Made by a program: the position numbers and the translations under genes. Of a DNA stretch of 63,997 nt, positions 23,385 to 32,033 are shown piece after piece. The stretch is taken from the IMG/VR virus record IMGVR_UViG_3300046018_000239, positions 1-63,997 of that record, one strand, 5' to 3'. Below the pieces are notes generated by a model, which ran no database searches, had not been told where the DNA came from, and saw nothing but the letters and a program-made list of their open reading frames with translations. Source of the DNA: a virus. Numbering within the stretch: the stretch's first letter is position 1; every line of letters begins with the position of its first letter.

Positions 23385-25375
23385 ACGCCCTGATGCCGGT
23401 AACGCAGCGCAAGATGCCGGAGCAAGATGCGAACCGCATCCTGCTGCACGCAACCCGGTTCCAGCGCGCAGCAGAAGCGCAGCGGAAGTGGGCCGAGCCG
23501 GCGAAGAAGGCGGTGGACTACTACGAGGGGCGCCAGTGGTCGGCGGCTGACTTGGCCAAGCTGGCGGCGGAAAAGCGGCCGGCCCTGACGCTCAACAAGA
23601 TCCGGCCGATCGTGAACCTGGTTCTCGGCTACCAAATCAACAACCGCTCCGACATCAAGTTCATGCCCGGGTATGACGGCACCGGCATGGCGGAGATCGC
23701 GTCGGCATTGACGCATGTGGAGAAGGAGATCGCCGAGCGGAACCTCCTGCCTTTCGTCGGCTCCGAGGTATTCATGGACGGCGTGGTCGCCGGCCGCGGC
23801 TTCTACGACAGCCGCATGGACTTCAGCCAGAACAAGCTGGGCGAGGTGAAGGTGCGGGCGCAGGACCCGTTCAGCACCTACCCGGACCCGGACGGCTTGG
23901 ACTACGACCTGAACACCGGCGCCTTCGTCTGCACCAGCCGCATGGTCAGCCCGGAGGAGGTAGGCCTGTTCTACGGCAAGTCGCTGGCGACGATGGTTGG
24001 CCCATTCATGCAAGCCGGCGGTGTCACCAGCGGCCTGCCCAGCGGCTACGTCTATGCCGCCGACGAGATCACGCCGGTTCGCTCCTTCGCGCAGAACAGC
24101 GACAAGGAGTTCCTGGCCAGCCACTACGCCGACTATTTCCACGACTGGATCGACGCGGCGCGCAAGTCGGTGCGGCTGGTGGACATGCAGCACTACGTCC
24201 TGACGCGGCGCTGGTTCTTCGTGGACCTGGAGACGGGCGACCAGCGGCCGGTGCCGGATAGCTGGACGCCGGACCAGGTGAAGAAGACGCTGGCCTGGGC
24301 GCGTGCCCAGGGTGAGCCGCTAGTGGTGCAGGAGCAGCTGGTGCGCCGGGTGCGCTGGACCCACCTCATTGGCGATGTGATCGCCTTCGACGACTGGTCG
24401 CCCTACGACACCTTCACCATCACGGGGTTCTTTCCCTACTTCCGCCGCGGCACCTCGCAGGGGCTGGTCGAACACCTGACCGACGCGCAGGACGAGGTGA
24501 ACAAGCGCCGCAGCGCGCGACTGAACCTGCTGGGCCGGGCCTCGGCGGCGGGTTGGCAGTACGAGAAGGGCAGCCTGGACGCGCAGCAGAAGCGGAACCT
24601 GGAGCGGTTCGGCAGCACGCCAGGCATCAACATCGAGTGGGATTCGAAGAACGGCAGCTTGTCGTCGCCGAAGCCCATCAGCATCGAGCCAGCGCAGGCC
24701 GGTGTGGTCGCGGCGGAAAAGGATGCGGCCCAGGACCTGAAGGAAATCGCCGGCGTGAACGACGCGGCGATGGGCCAGGTGGACCAGTCCATCATGTCCG
24801 GCCGGGCCATTCAGGCGCGGCAGCGGCAGGCGCTGGTGGGGCTGGAGGGCTTCATCAGCAACTTCCACCGCAGCACGCAGATGCTGGGCAAGAAGCACCT
24901 GGAACTGATCCAGCAGCACTACACCGAGCGGCGCATCATCCGCGTGACCGGTGCCGGCAATACGCCGGTGCAGGTCGCCATCAATGAGCGCACGGCGGGC
25001 GGCATCGTCAACGATGTCACGCTGGGCAGCTACGCGGTGGCTGTGACCGAGACGCCGATCAGCAAGACCTTCCTGGAGGCGCAGTTCCAGGAACTGATGG
25101 AAATGAAGCAGATGGGGATGCCGATCCCCGATGATTTCCTGATCGACGCCTCCTCCGTTGAGCGGAAGGAGGAGATGAAGATGGCCGTCAACGCCGCCCG
25201 CCAGCAGCAAGCGGCCGCAGCCGTCGCGGCGCCGCCGGCGGCGCCTGGCAAGGCAGCCGGCCCCGGACCCGGTGGGTCACGCCTTGGCCGTGATGGCGGT
25301 TCGCTCCCGGCCGGTCCGGAACCGGGCGCCCCGCCCGCCGGGCCGTCCATCACCAGCGCATCCCCGGCGCTGTAG
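23381..25375 (+). CDS. P22-like portal protein
   Basis: 664 aa. The N-terminal third carries YYEGRQWS, RPALTLNKIRPIVNLVLGYQ and NRSDIKF, the signature of P22-family portals; the middle contains FSTYPDPDG. The C-terminus is Pro/Gly/Ala-rich. The dodecameric portal forms the DNA channel and docks terminase and the gp4-like adaptor encoded at 29666. Starts ATG 23381 in an ATGA overlap. Confidence 0.92.
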   Translation: MNALMPVTQRKMPEQDANRILLHATRFQRAAEAQRKWAEPAKKAVDYYEGRQWSAADLAKLAAEKRPALTLNKIRPIVNLVLGYQINNRSDIKFMPGYDGTGMAEIASALTHVEKEIAERNLLPFVGSEVFMDGVVAGRGFYDSRMDFSQNKLGEVKVRAQDPFSTYPDPDGLDYDLNTGAFVCTSRMVSPEEVGLFYGKSLATMVGPFMQAGGVTSGLPSGYVYAADEITPVRSFAQNSDKEFLASHYADYFHDWIDAARKSVRLVDMQHYVLTRRWFFVDLETGDQRPVPDSWTPDQVKKTLAWARAQGEPLVVQEQLVRRVRWTHLIGDVIAFDDWSPYDTFTITGFFPYFRRGTSQGLVEHLTDAQDEVNKRRSARLNLLGRASAAGWQYEKGSLDAQQKRNLERFGSTPGINIEWDSKNGSLSSPKPISIEPAQAGVVAAEKDAAQDLKEIAGVNDAAMGQVDQSIMSGRAIQARQRQALVGLEGFISNFHRSTQMLGKKHLELIQQHYTERRIIRVTGAGNTPVQVAINERTAGGIVNDVTLGSYAVAVTETPISKTFLEAQFQELMEMKQMGMPIPDDFLIDASSVERKEEMKMAVNAARQQQAAAAVAAPPAAPGKAAGPGPGGSRLGRDGGSLPAGPEPGAPPAGPSITSASPAL

Positions 25376-25392
25376 CCAGAAAGCACCCCAGC

Positions 25393-25914
25393 ATGAATCT
25401 GCCCCTGATTGGCGGCGGAGCGGGTATCCCGTTCCACGCGCCCTTCCGCACGCACAAGTTGGACGACGCCGTGGTGCAGGCATCCCTTGGCCAGCACCTA
25501 GTCGAGAACGTGGGCTGGGGCTGGTACGCCTGGGTCTGCTTCAGCGATGGCCGCGGCCTGGCGCTAGGCCACACCGCGGGGACGCGCAAGCCAGACGCCG
25601 AGGTGTGCAACCTGCTGCAGCAGACTGCCATCCTGCTGAACGCCACCTTGGCCGAGGATGGCCACTGGATCGTCGCCTACAACCTGGAGAATGAACCTGT
25701 CGTCCTGTGGCGCGACCACGGCGGCGACATTCATGTCTGCTTCGAGATCGGCGTGCCGGGCGTAGCCCTGCTGTCCTGGCGCCCGTCCGACATTTTCACG
25801 CTCGCCCATGAGGCGCTGATGACCTACCGCGCCCAGGTGGCGCCGCTGGAACTCAAGCCAAGCGAGCAGATCTTCAAGGCGCTCGGCCAGAAGGCCACCC
25901 CCACGCGCCACTGA
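25393..25914 (+). CDS. Hypothetical protein, 173 aa
   Basis: Beta/alpha protein with NVGWGWYAWVCFSDGRG and HGGDIHVCFEIGVPG. It lies between portal and scaffold and so may assist head assembly. No family recognised; coding bias is good. Confidence 0.6.
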   Translation: MNLPLIGGGAGIPFHAPFRTHKLDDAVVQASLGQHLVENVGWGWYAWVCFSDGRGLALGHTAGTRKPDAEVCNLLQQTAILLNATLAEDGHWIVAYNLENEPVVLWRDHGGDIHVCFEIGVPGVALLSWRPSDIFTLAHEALMTYRAQVAPLELKPSEQIFKALGQKATPTRH

Positions 25915-25996
25915 GTTCGTCTGCCTCGGGACGATACCCGGGGTCCCGCCGCCATGGGTCAAGGGCGCACCCGCACTCCCGCGAAAGTGGAACCAC

Positions 25997-27097
25997 ATGA
26001 CTGTCGATACGATGAACGGGCTGCCCGATGGGCAGAACCCGGCGATACCCGATTCCGGGACCGCCAATGCTGCGCCGCCGGATACCTCCGGCAGCATGGC
26101 AGACCGCGATGCTTCTGAACTGGCCGCGGCTCTTGCCGCTGCGCAGGCGGAAGACGTGGTCGCGGACCCGGCCGCAGTAGTCCCCGCTGCTGATCCCCCG
26201 CCCGCGGCGCCCCCGCCGGCCCCCGCTGCCCCGGCCACTCCGCCGGCGCCGCAGGGCCAGGTGATGGTGCCGAAGGCGCGGCTCGACCAGGAGGCCCGTG
26301 CCCGCCGAACGGCGGAGCAACTGGCCGACTATCGGGCTGCCGAGATCGAGGCGTTGCGGAATGGCGCTGGCACCCCGCCAGCACCGGCCACCGCACCGCA
26401 GGGCGCATCCACCACGCCGGTTTCCGAGCAGATCAATGCCCGGCAAGCCGAGGTGCTGGATGCCGCCCGCAAATACGATGCCGGCGAGATCACGAGCGAG
26501 GAGTTGGTCCGCACCCAGCAGGCGGCAGATGCAGCGATTGCGGAACTCCGCTTCGCCGCATTCCAGGCGCCCCAGCAGGCAGCGGCCCAGCCAGGCATAG
26601 CCGACCAGATTGTGCTGCAGACGCAGTTGCAGACCCTGGAAGCCCAGCACCCCTACACGCGGGCGCTGGACAGTCGGCAGGCCCAGCTACTGGCCAACAT
26701 TGCACGCACCGAGGCAGCGGCAGCCGGGCAGCCCTATGGCTCCACGGCCGCCGATACCATGAACCTCCGCGCGCATGTGGCGGCATTGTCGGACCTGTAC
26801 GGGCCGCGGTGGGGCTTGACCCTGCCGCCGGGTGCGCAAGCGCCGGCCGCCCCTCAGTCGCGTCAGCAGGCACAGCAGCCACGACCCACCGGCGCGCAGG
26901 CCCCGGCCATGTCAGCGGAGGCGCAAGCGCGCCTGGCCGCGATGGACCGGGCGGCGGGCCTCCCTCCCGACACCGCGGCAATCGGCGCGGCCGGCATGAC
27001 GGGCGACGACATCACCGAAGCGCGCATCGCCACGATGAGCGACGAGGAGATCGGTGCCCTCCCGGCGGCCGTGCGGAACCGCATCCTTTCAGGATGA
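25997..27097 (+). CDS. Capsid scaffold protein (inferred)
   Basis: 366 aa, highly Ala/Gln/Pro-rich with few hydrophobic blocks. Residues about 60-90 are a Pro/Ala linker, then VPKARLDQEARARRTAEQLA and a long helical stretch, as in P22-like scaffold proteins. The C-terminal ~45 residues (TGDDITEARIATMSDEEIGA) are a helical module that typically contacts coat. Position between portal and major capsid supports the call. Confidence 0.75.
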   Translation: MTVDTMNGLPDGQNPAIPDSGTANAAPPDTSGSMADRDASELAAALAAAQAEDVVADPAAVVPAADPPPAAPPPAPAAPATPPAPQGQVMVPKARLDQEARARRTAEQLADYRAAEIEALRNGAGTPPAPATAPQGASTTPVSEQINARQAEVLDAARKYDAGEITSEELVRTQQAADAAIAELRFAAFQAPQQAAAQPGIADQIVLQTQLQTLEAQHPYTRALDSRQAQLLANIARTEAAAAGQPYGSTAADTMNLRAHVAALSDLYGPRWGLTLPPGAQAPAAPQSRQQAQQPRPTGAQAPAMSAEAQARLAAMDRAAGLPPDTAAIGAAGMTGDDITEARIATMSDEEIGALPAAVRNRILSG

Positions 27098-27103
27098 AAT
27101 CCC

Positions 27104-28216
27104 ATGCCTACCACTGATTTTGGCGCGCTCTCCTCGGCGAAGAAGCGCGTTTGGGCCTCGCAGATCTGGATGGCCGGCCGTGACCAGAACTTCTTCATGG
27201 CCAACGGCTTCGTCAGCGACGGCATCAACAGCGTCATCCAGCGCATCAACGAACTGACGGAGACGGCCCGTGGGCGCGTCTGCGTCATGCAGCTGGTCGG
27301 CGACCTCGCCGGCGACGGCGTGGTTGGCGACAACCTGCTGGAAGGCCGCGAGGAGGCGATGTGGAACGACACGCTGGAAATCCGCATCGACCAGATTCGC
27401 AACGGCGTCCGCTCCAAGGGCAAGATGGCCGAGCAGGATACCGTGGTGCGCTTCCGCGCCGTGGGCAAGGAACGCCTGGCCTTCTGGCTCGCCGACAAGA
27501 TCGACGAGTTGATGTTCCTGACGCTCTCCGGCACCGCCTACACGAAGAACCTGGACGGCTCGACGCGCTCGACCTCCAGCCAGCTTTCGTCCCTGACGTT
27601 CGCGGCGGACGTGACCGCCCCGAGCAGCGCCCGCATCATGTACGCTGGCACCAACACCAGCACTGCGACCCTGACCACCGCGGACAAGATGAACTGGAAC
27701 CTGATCGTCAATGCCCAGGCGCAGGCGAAGCGCAAGCGCATCAAGCCGATCCGCTCCAGCGGGCGCGACTACTACGCCTTCCTGCTTTCGACCGAGCAGG
27801 CACGCGACCTGAAGACCGACAGCACCTACCAGACCAACGTGGGCCGCGCCGGGGCGAAGGGCGACAGCAACCCGCTGTTCAAAGGCGCGATGGCGGTCAT
27901 CGACGGGGCGGTCATCTACGACCACCAGAAGGTGCCGAATACGCTGGGCCTGGCCTCGTCCAGCAAGTGGGGCGCCTCGGGCACCGTGGACGGCGCGCAG
28001 GCGACGCTTCTCGGCGCGCAGTCGCTGGGCCTCGCCCTGCTGGGGAACGTGGACTACTCGGAGTCCGACAACACGGACTACCAGAACCGTCCCGGCATGG
28101 CGGTCGGCCGCGTGATCGGCATGGTGAAACCGAAGTACCAGAGCAAGTACGACAGCCGTACCAGCCAGGACTTCGGCCTTCTGTCGATCTACACCGCCGC
28201 CGGCGCCACGCAGTAA
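27104..28216 (+). CDS. Major capsid protein, N4-gp56 type
   Basis: 370 aa. Characteristic features are the early QRINELTETARGRVCVMQLV region, GDNLLEGREEAMWND (about 79-93), DQIRNGVRSKGKM, VVRFRAVGKERLAFWLADKI and a C-terminal extension of beta strands. These match the N4-gp56/DUF4043 major capsid family, HK97-fold. ATG 27104 has AGGA upstream. Very probably highly expressed; a hairpin follows the gene. Confidence 0.88.
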   Translation: MPTTDFGALSSAKKRVWASQIWMAGRDQNFFMANGFVSDGINSVIQRINELTETARGRVCVMQLVGDLAGDGVVGDNLLEGREEAMWNDTLEIRIDQIRNGVRSKGKMAEQDTVVRFRAVGKERLAFWLADKIDELMFLTLSGTAYTKNLDGSTRSTSSQLSSLTFAADVTAPSSARIMYAGTNTSTATLTTADKMNWNLIVNAQAQAKRKRIKPIRSSGRDYYAFLLSTEQARDLKTDSTYQTNVGRAGAKGDSNPLFKGAMAVIDGAVIYDHQKVPNTLGLASSSKWGASGTVDGAQATLLGAQSLGLALLGNVDYSESDNTDYQNRPGMAVGRVIGMVKPKYQSKYDSRTSQDFGLLSIYTAAGATQ

Positions 28217-28235
28217 GCCCTCGGCTGCTGCTGAA

Positions 28236-28266
28236 GCGGGCCGGCGCATCCGCGCCGCCCGCCTTC
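28236..28266 (+). terminator. Hairpin after capsid gene
   Basis: GCGGGCCGGCGC (28236-28247) pairs with GCGCCGCCCGC (28252-28262), with one bulged base, loop ATCC, then CTTCTCCC. The short pyrimidine tail is weak, so this is probably a partial terminator or mRNA-stabilising hairpin that helps set capsid stoichiometry. Confidence 0.5.
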
Positions 28267-28318
28267 TCCCACAACCACCTGCGGGCGCCATGCGCTCCAT
28301 CGGAAAGAGGGCCATCAC

Positions 28319-29047
28319 ATGCCCACCAACTACTCCGTCTATGACGTGCAGATCGCCGATCTGAACCGCGGCCAAAATATCGGCGGCGGCGGTTCCTGCT
28401 TGGTGATCGCGGCGGGCCTGACCAACAAGGTCACGCTCTACGACCCGGACAACAACTATGCCGCGCTGACGCAGCCGGTCGTGCCGAAGAACGGCAAGAT
28501 CCGCTTCGCCACGGTTTCCACCGTGACCTCGGTGGACCTGTACGGCATGGATAGCGTGGGGCGCTTCTTCGTTCGCCGGGGCATGTATCCCGGGGCGGAG
28601 TCGGAAGCCTTCATCATCGGCGACGACTACGAGCAGAATGCCATCGTGCCGTTCGATCCCGCCGACTACACGGCCGGCACCGAACTGCAGACCGGCTTCG
28701 TGTTCCCGATCGGTTCGCTGATCCGGCCGGCGATCTCGATGACGGTCACGGCGCTGCATGCGGCCAAGACCATCAACGTGGGCCTGCTGTCCTCGGAAAG
28801 CGGCGGTTCGGCCTCGGGCCTGATCAACGGCCTGTCGCTGGCCACCGTGGGCGCGATCAAGCCCACCGCGGCGGCGACCATGGGCTCGTTCCTGATCGAG
28901 ACCATCGCCACCACGCCGGCGGTCAACCTGCCTGTGCCGAAGGCCATTGCCGTTGGCGCCGCGCAGACCCTGACGCTGACGACCTCCTCGGCGACGACCA
29001 CGGCGAAGGGGTTCCTCCAGATCCCCTACGTCCGGCCGATCCCGTAA
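28319..29047 (+). CDS. Head decoration or minor capsid protein, 242 aa
   Basis: Immediately after the capsid gene, as in phages with capsid-stabilising proteins. Beta-rich, with YDVQIADLNRGQNIGGG, AIVPFDPADYTAGTELQTGF and Thr/Ala-rich C-terminal strands (TLTLTTSSATTTAKG). AGAGGG is positioned upstream of the ATG. Function inferred from location. Confidence 0.6.
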   Translation: MPTNYSVYDVQIADLNRGQNIGGGGSCLVIAAGLTNKVTLYDPDNNYAALTQPVVPKNGKIRFATVSTVTSVDLYGMDSVGRFFVRRGMYPGAESEAFIIGDDYEQNAIVPFDPADYTAGTELQTGFVFPIGSLIRPAISMTVTALHAAKTINVGLLSSESGGSASGLINGLSLATVGAIKPTAAATMGSFLIETIATTPAVNLPVPKAIAVGAAQTLTLTTSSATTTAKGFLQIPYVRPIP

Positions 29048-29052
29048 TGCCA

Positions 29053-29084
29053 GGGCCGGGGCTTCGGCCCCGGCTCCCCCTTTC
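29053..29084 (+). terminator. Rho-independent terminator with UUCG loop
   Basis: Perfect 8-bp stem GCCGGGGC (29055-29062) and GCCCCGGC (29067-29074) around a TTCG tetraloop, followed by a pyrimidine-rich run (TCCCCCTTTCC). It separates the head genes from the tail-accessory genes, so downstream expression probably needs readthrough or another promoter. Confidence 0.7.
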
Positions 29085-29109
29085 CACCCCAGCCTGAAGG
29101 AATGCCGCC

Positions 29110-29658
29110 ATGAGCGGGACGAAGACGAAGCCGACGCTCGCCGCCGAAAAGCCGGTGCAGTGGTCCGTGCTGGACACCAACGCCAAGGACCGCAACCTCA
29201 AGCGGTATCACGAGTCCGGCGGCCAGCTTTACGGCCTGTCCGCCTATGAGGCGGAACCGATGCCCAAGGAGCATGCCCTGGTGTTCCTGCGTGACCCGTC
29301 CTTCACCGTCCGCGATGAGGCCGGCACCATCGTCCGCACCCTGCCGAAGGCCGCGCTGGCGGCGAAGGGCGAGAAGCTGGAACTGGAAGCCAACCAGACC
29401 ATCGCCACCTACGACGAACTGACCAACGACGCCCTGCTGGCCCGCGCGTCCCTGCGCCCCGGCGGCGCCGTGACCTTCGGCATGCCGCGCGAGGCGCTGA
29501 TGGAGTTCCTGTCGAAGGCCCCGGCCGTGCTGGAACTGGCCCCCGAGGACCGTGCGCGCGACACCGGCACGCCCGAGGACCCGGACATGATGAGCGATGA
29601 GGAACTGGCGAAGATGCCGGGCCGCAGCGCCGACGAACTGCTGATGGGCGGGGGCTGA
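29110..29658 (+). CDS. Hypothetical structural protein, 182 aa
   Basis: Beta/alpha product with EAEPMPKEHALVFLRDPSF and GEKLELEANQTIATYDEL, and an acidic C-terminus (SDEELAKMPGRSADELLMGGG). AAGGA lies eight bases upstream of the ATG. It lies directly before the gp4-like gene, so a role in head completion is plausible. Family not recognised. Confidence 0.58.
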   Translation: MSGTKTKPTLAAEKPVQWSVLDTNAKDRNLKRYHESGGQLYGLSAYEAEPMPKEHALVFLRDPSFTVRDEAGTIVRTLPKAALAAKGEKLELEANQTIATYDELTNDALLARASLRPGGAVTFGMPREALMEFLSKAPAVLELAPEDRARDTGTPEDPDMMSDEELAKMPGRSADELLMGGG

Positions 29659-29665
29659 ACCCGCC

Positions 29666-30373
29666 GTGCCCGTCACCCTGGAAATCCGGCAGGTCTGCGA
29701 ACTGGCCCTGCAGAAGATCGGCGCCTTCTCCATCAACGACGCGGCGGCTTCGGCCGAGGAGTTGGAGCGCGCCCGGTCCTGGCTGGACATGGTGGTCGGG
29801 CATATGTGCGCGCAGCGGCGGCGCTGGTGGCTGGTGGAGAACACCGGCACCGTGACGCTCGCCGCGGGCATCAACAGCTATGTGCTGCCGACCGCGCTGG
29901 GCGTCGCTGCCGACTCCATCGAGTTCGTCATCGGCGCTTGGCGCGTGCAGGTGGATGGACCGGAGCGGGTGCCGTTCGACCTGATGCGCCGGCAGGAGTG
30001 GGAAGCAACCACGCGCCTGACCAGCGGGCCGCCCAACCAGGGCTACATCGACCGGGCGACGACCCCGACGCTCTACGTCAACCCGGTGCCCTCGGACCTG
30101 TCCTACAACCTCGACGTGGTGTGGCAATCTTTCTCGCCGGACCTGGTGAGCACCAGCGCGGCCACCCCGCTGCCCAAGATTCGCCGCGCCTGGAATTTCG
30201 CCCTGGTCCACGCCCTGGCGGCAGAGATCGGCGACGGCCCGATCCGCAAGCTGCCCGCCGACGAGGTGAAGGGGATGCGGGACACGGCGAAGCGCCTGCT
30301 GGCGGACCTGGACGCATACGAGGACCAGGAACACGCCGACGAGCCGCGGCGCACCGAATACAACGACTTCTGA
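29666..30373 (+). CDS. P22 gp4-like head-tail adaptor
   Basis: 235 aa, mostly helical, starting at GTG 29666 eight bases past the previous stop. Features such as QVCELALQKIGAF, ELERARSWLDMVV, RWWLVENTGTVTL and EWEATTRLTSGPPNQGY match the P22 gp4/tail-accessory family, which bonds to the portal and closes the head. Together with the gp10-like protein at 33914 it defines a short tail of P22 type. Confidence 0.85.
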   Translation: MPVTLEIRQVCELALQKIGAFSINDAAASAEELERARSWLDMVVGHMCAQRRRWWLVENTGTVTLAAGINSYVLPTALGVAADSIEFVIGAWRVQVDGPERVPFDLMRRQEWEATTRLTSGPPNQGYIDRATTPTLYVNPVPSDLSYNLDVVWQSFSPDLVSTSAATPLPKIRRAWNFALVHALAAEIGDGPIRKLPADEVKGMRDTAKRLLADLDAYEDQEHADEPRRTEYNDF

Positions 30374-30386
30374 GGGGGATGCCGCG

Positions 30387-32033
30387 ATGCGCGCTCTGCT
30401 GACCGACTTCCAGCTGAACAACCCCTACTACGCCGGCTGGACCATCACCGTGTTCGAGGTGAACCAGAACCTGCAGCGCACGACCACTCTCGCTTCGGTG
30501 TTCTCCGACCCGGTGGGCAGCGGGGCGCGAAGCAACCCGATGACGCTGGACAGCAATGGCGCCTTCCCCGGCGGCCCCTGCTACGTCGAGAAGCCGGTCA
30601 TCCTGGAGGCGTCCAACGGGACGCTGACCGTGGACCTGGGCGCGGCCGGCCTGTTTGGGCGCTGGCGCGGCGTGTGGGCCACCTCGACGCTCTACTATGC
30701 TGGCGAGCGTGTGCGGCACCCCAGCAGCCCCAGCACCTACCTGGTCACGACCGGGCATATCAGCGCCACTTTCGCCACGGACCTGGCGAACGGGCTGCTG
30801 GAGCAGGAGATCGACGCCAACAGCATGGCGACCGCCGCCGGCGCGACGCTGCTGGGCACCACCATCCCCACCTCGCCCGCGCCGGGCTACCTGCGGGTCA
30901 ACTCCGCGGGCAACGCAATCGAGGGTTTGGACGGCCCCACCTTGCGCAGTGCCATCCAGGCGGCGGACAGCACGAAGGCCATTCTGAAGGACGGGAGCGT
31001 TGCCTTCCTGGCGGAGCAGGCCCTGGCCGGCGACCCGACGCAGCAACTGAGCGCCGCCCCGAAGCAGTACGTGGATGCTGCGGCCGGCTGGAACCGGGTC
31101 ACCAACGGGGACCAGGAGATTGACCAGCGCCATGAGGGCGCCGCGCAGACCTTCACCGCCGGCGCGGCCTTGGCCATGGCGGTGGACCGGTTCTACGGGT
31201 TCTGCACCGGGGCTAATGTGACCGGGCAGCGGGTGGGCGGTACCGCGCCGAACACCGCCAACTACCGCTTCACCGGCGCGGCCAGCGTCACCGGCATCGG
31301 CTACGGCCACCGCATCATCGCGGAGGACAGTCGGGACCTAGCCGGCAGCACCGCCTCCCTGCTGGTGGACCTGGCTAACACGCTGCTGACCAACGTCACC
31401 TGGGCGCTCTACTACGCGAACAGCACCAACACCTTCGGTTCGCTGGCCAGCCCGACGCGGACCTTGATCGCCACGGGGACCTTCTCGGGGATCAGCAGCA
31501 CCATCACGCAGAAGCGTGTTGATGTGGCCTTGCCGGCGGGGGCCACGACCGGGCTGGAACTGGTGCTGTCGGTCGGCGCGCAGACCTCGGGGACTTGGAC
31601 CATTGGCGGCGTCGGCCTGACGCCAACCGGCGGCAGCAGTGCGATTCAGCGGCGCCCCTTCGGCGTGGAACTCATGCTGTGCCAGCGGTTTTTCCGGAAG
31701 ACCTTCCCGCAAGGCACCGCAGTCGCGGCCAACAGCGGCGTGTTGGGCGGGGCGATTGAAACCTCGGTGCCGGCCAGCGTGACCTCCTTCCATGGCGCAC
31801 TCTGGAAGTTCTCGCCGCCGATGCGGGCCGCCCCAACCACCATCACGACATTCAATCCCCTGGCTGCTGGGGCGTTGTGGTCGAACGCTGCCGCTTCCAG
31901 CACCTCGACCGTTTCGACGGCTCGCCCCAGCGACACCGGCGTCAGCATCTTCATGAACGCCGGGACCGCTTTCTCGCTCGGCAGCCCCGACATTTACCTG
32001 ATCCACGCAACCGCTGACGCGGAGCCAAGCTGA
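30387..32033 (+). CDS. Tail fiber/adhesin, 548 aa
   Basis: The N-terminal ~85 residues (WTITVFEVNQ, then ASVFSDPVGSGARSNPMTLD) resemble the start of the next protein (VTVYVGGTTTPASVYSDP), suggesting a shared virion-anchoring domain. The remainder is Ala/Thr-rich with a helical stem and a C-terminal jelly-roll-like module carrying VELMLCQRFFRKTFP, a motif common in fiber receptor-binding domains. The stop overlaps the next start (TGATG). Confidence 0.7.
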   Translation: MRALLTDFQLNNPYYAGWTITVFEVNQNLQRTTTLASVFSDPVGSGARSNPMTLDSNGAFPGGPCYVEKPVILEASNGTLTVDLGAAGLFGRWRGVWATSTLYYAGERVRHPSSPSTYLVTTGHISATFATDLANGLLEQEIDANSMATAAGATLLGTTIPTSPAPGYLRVNSAGNAIEGLDGPTLRSAIQAADSTKAILKDGSVAFLAEQALAGDPTQQLSAAPKQYVDAAAGWNRVTNGDQEIDQRHEGAAQTFTAGAALAMAVDRFYGFCTGANVTGQRVGGTAPNTANYRFTGAASVTGIGYGHRIIAEDSRDLAGSTASLLVDLANTLLTNVTWALYYANSTNTFGSLASPTRTLIATGTFSGISSTITQKRVDVALPAGATTGLELVLSVGAQTSGTWTIGGVGLTPTGGSSAIQRRPFGVELMLCQRFFRKTFPQGTAVAANSGVLGGAIETSVPASVTSFHGALWKFSPPMRAAPTTITTFNPLAAGALWSNAAASSTSTVSTARPSDTGVSIFMNAGTAFSLGSPDIYLIHATADAEPS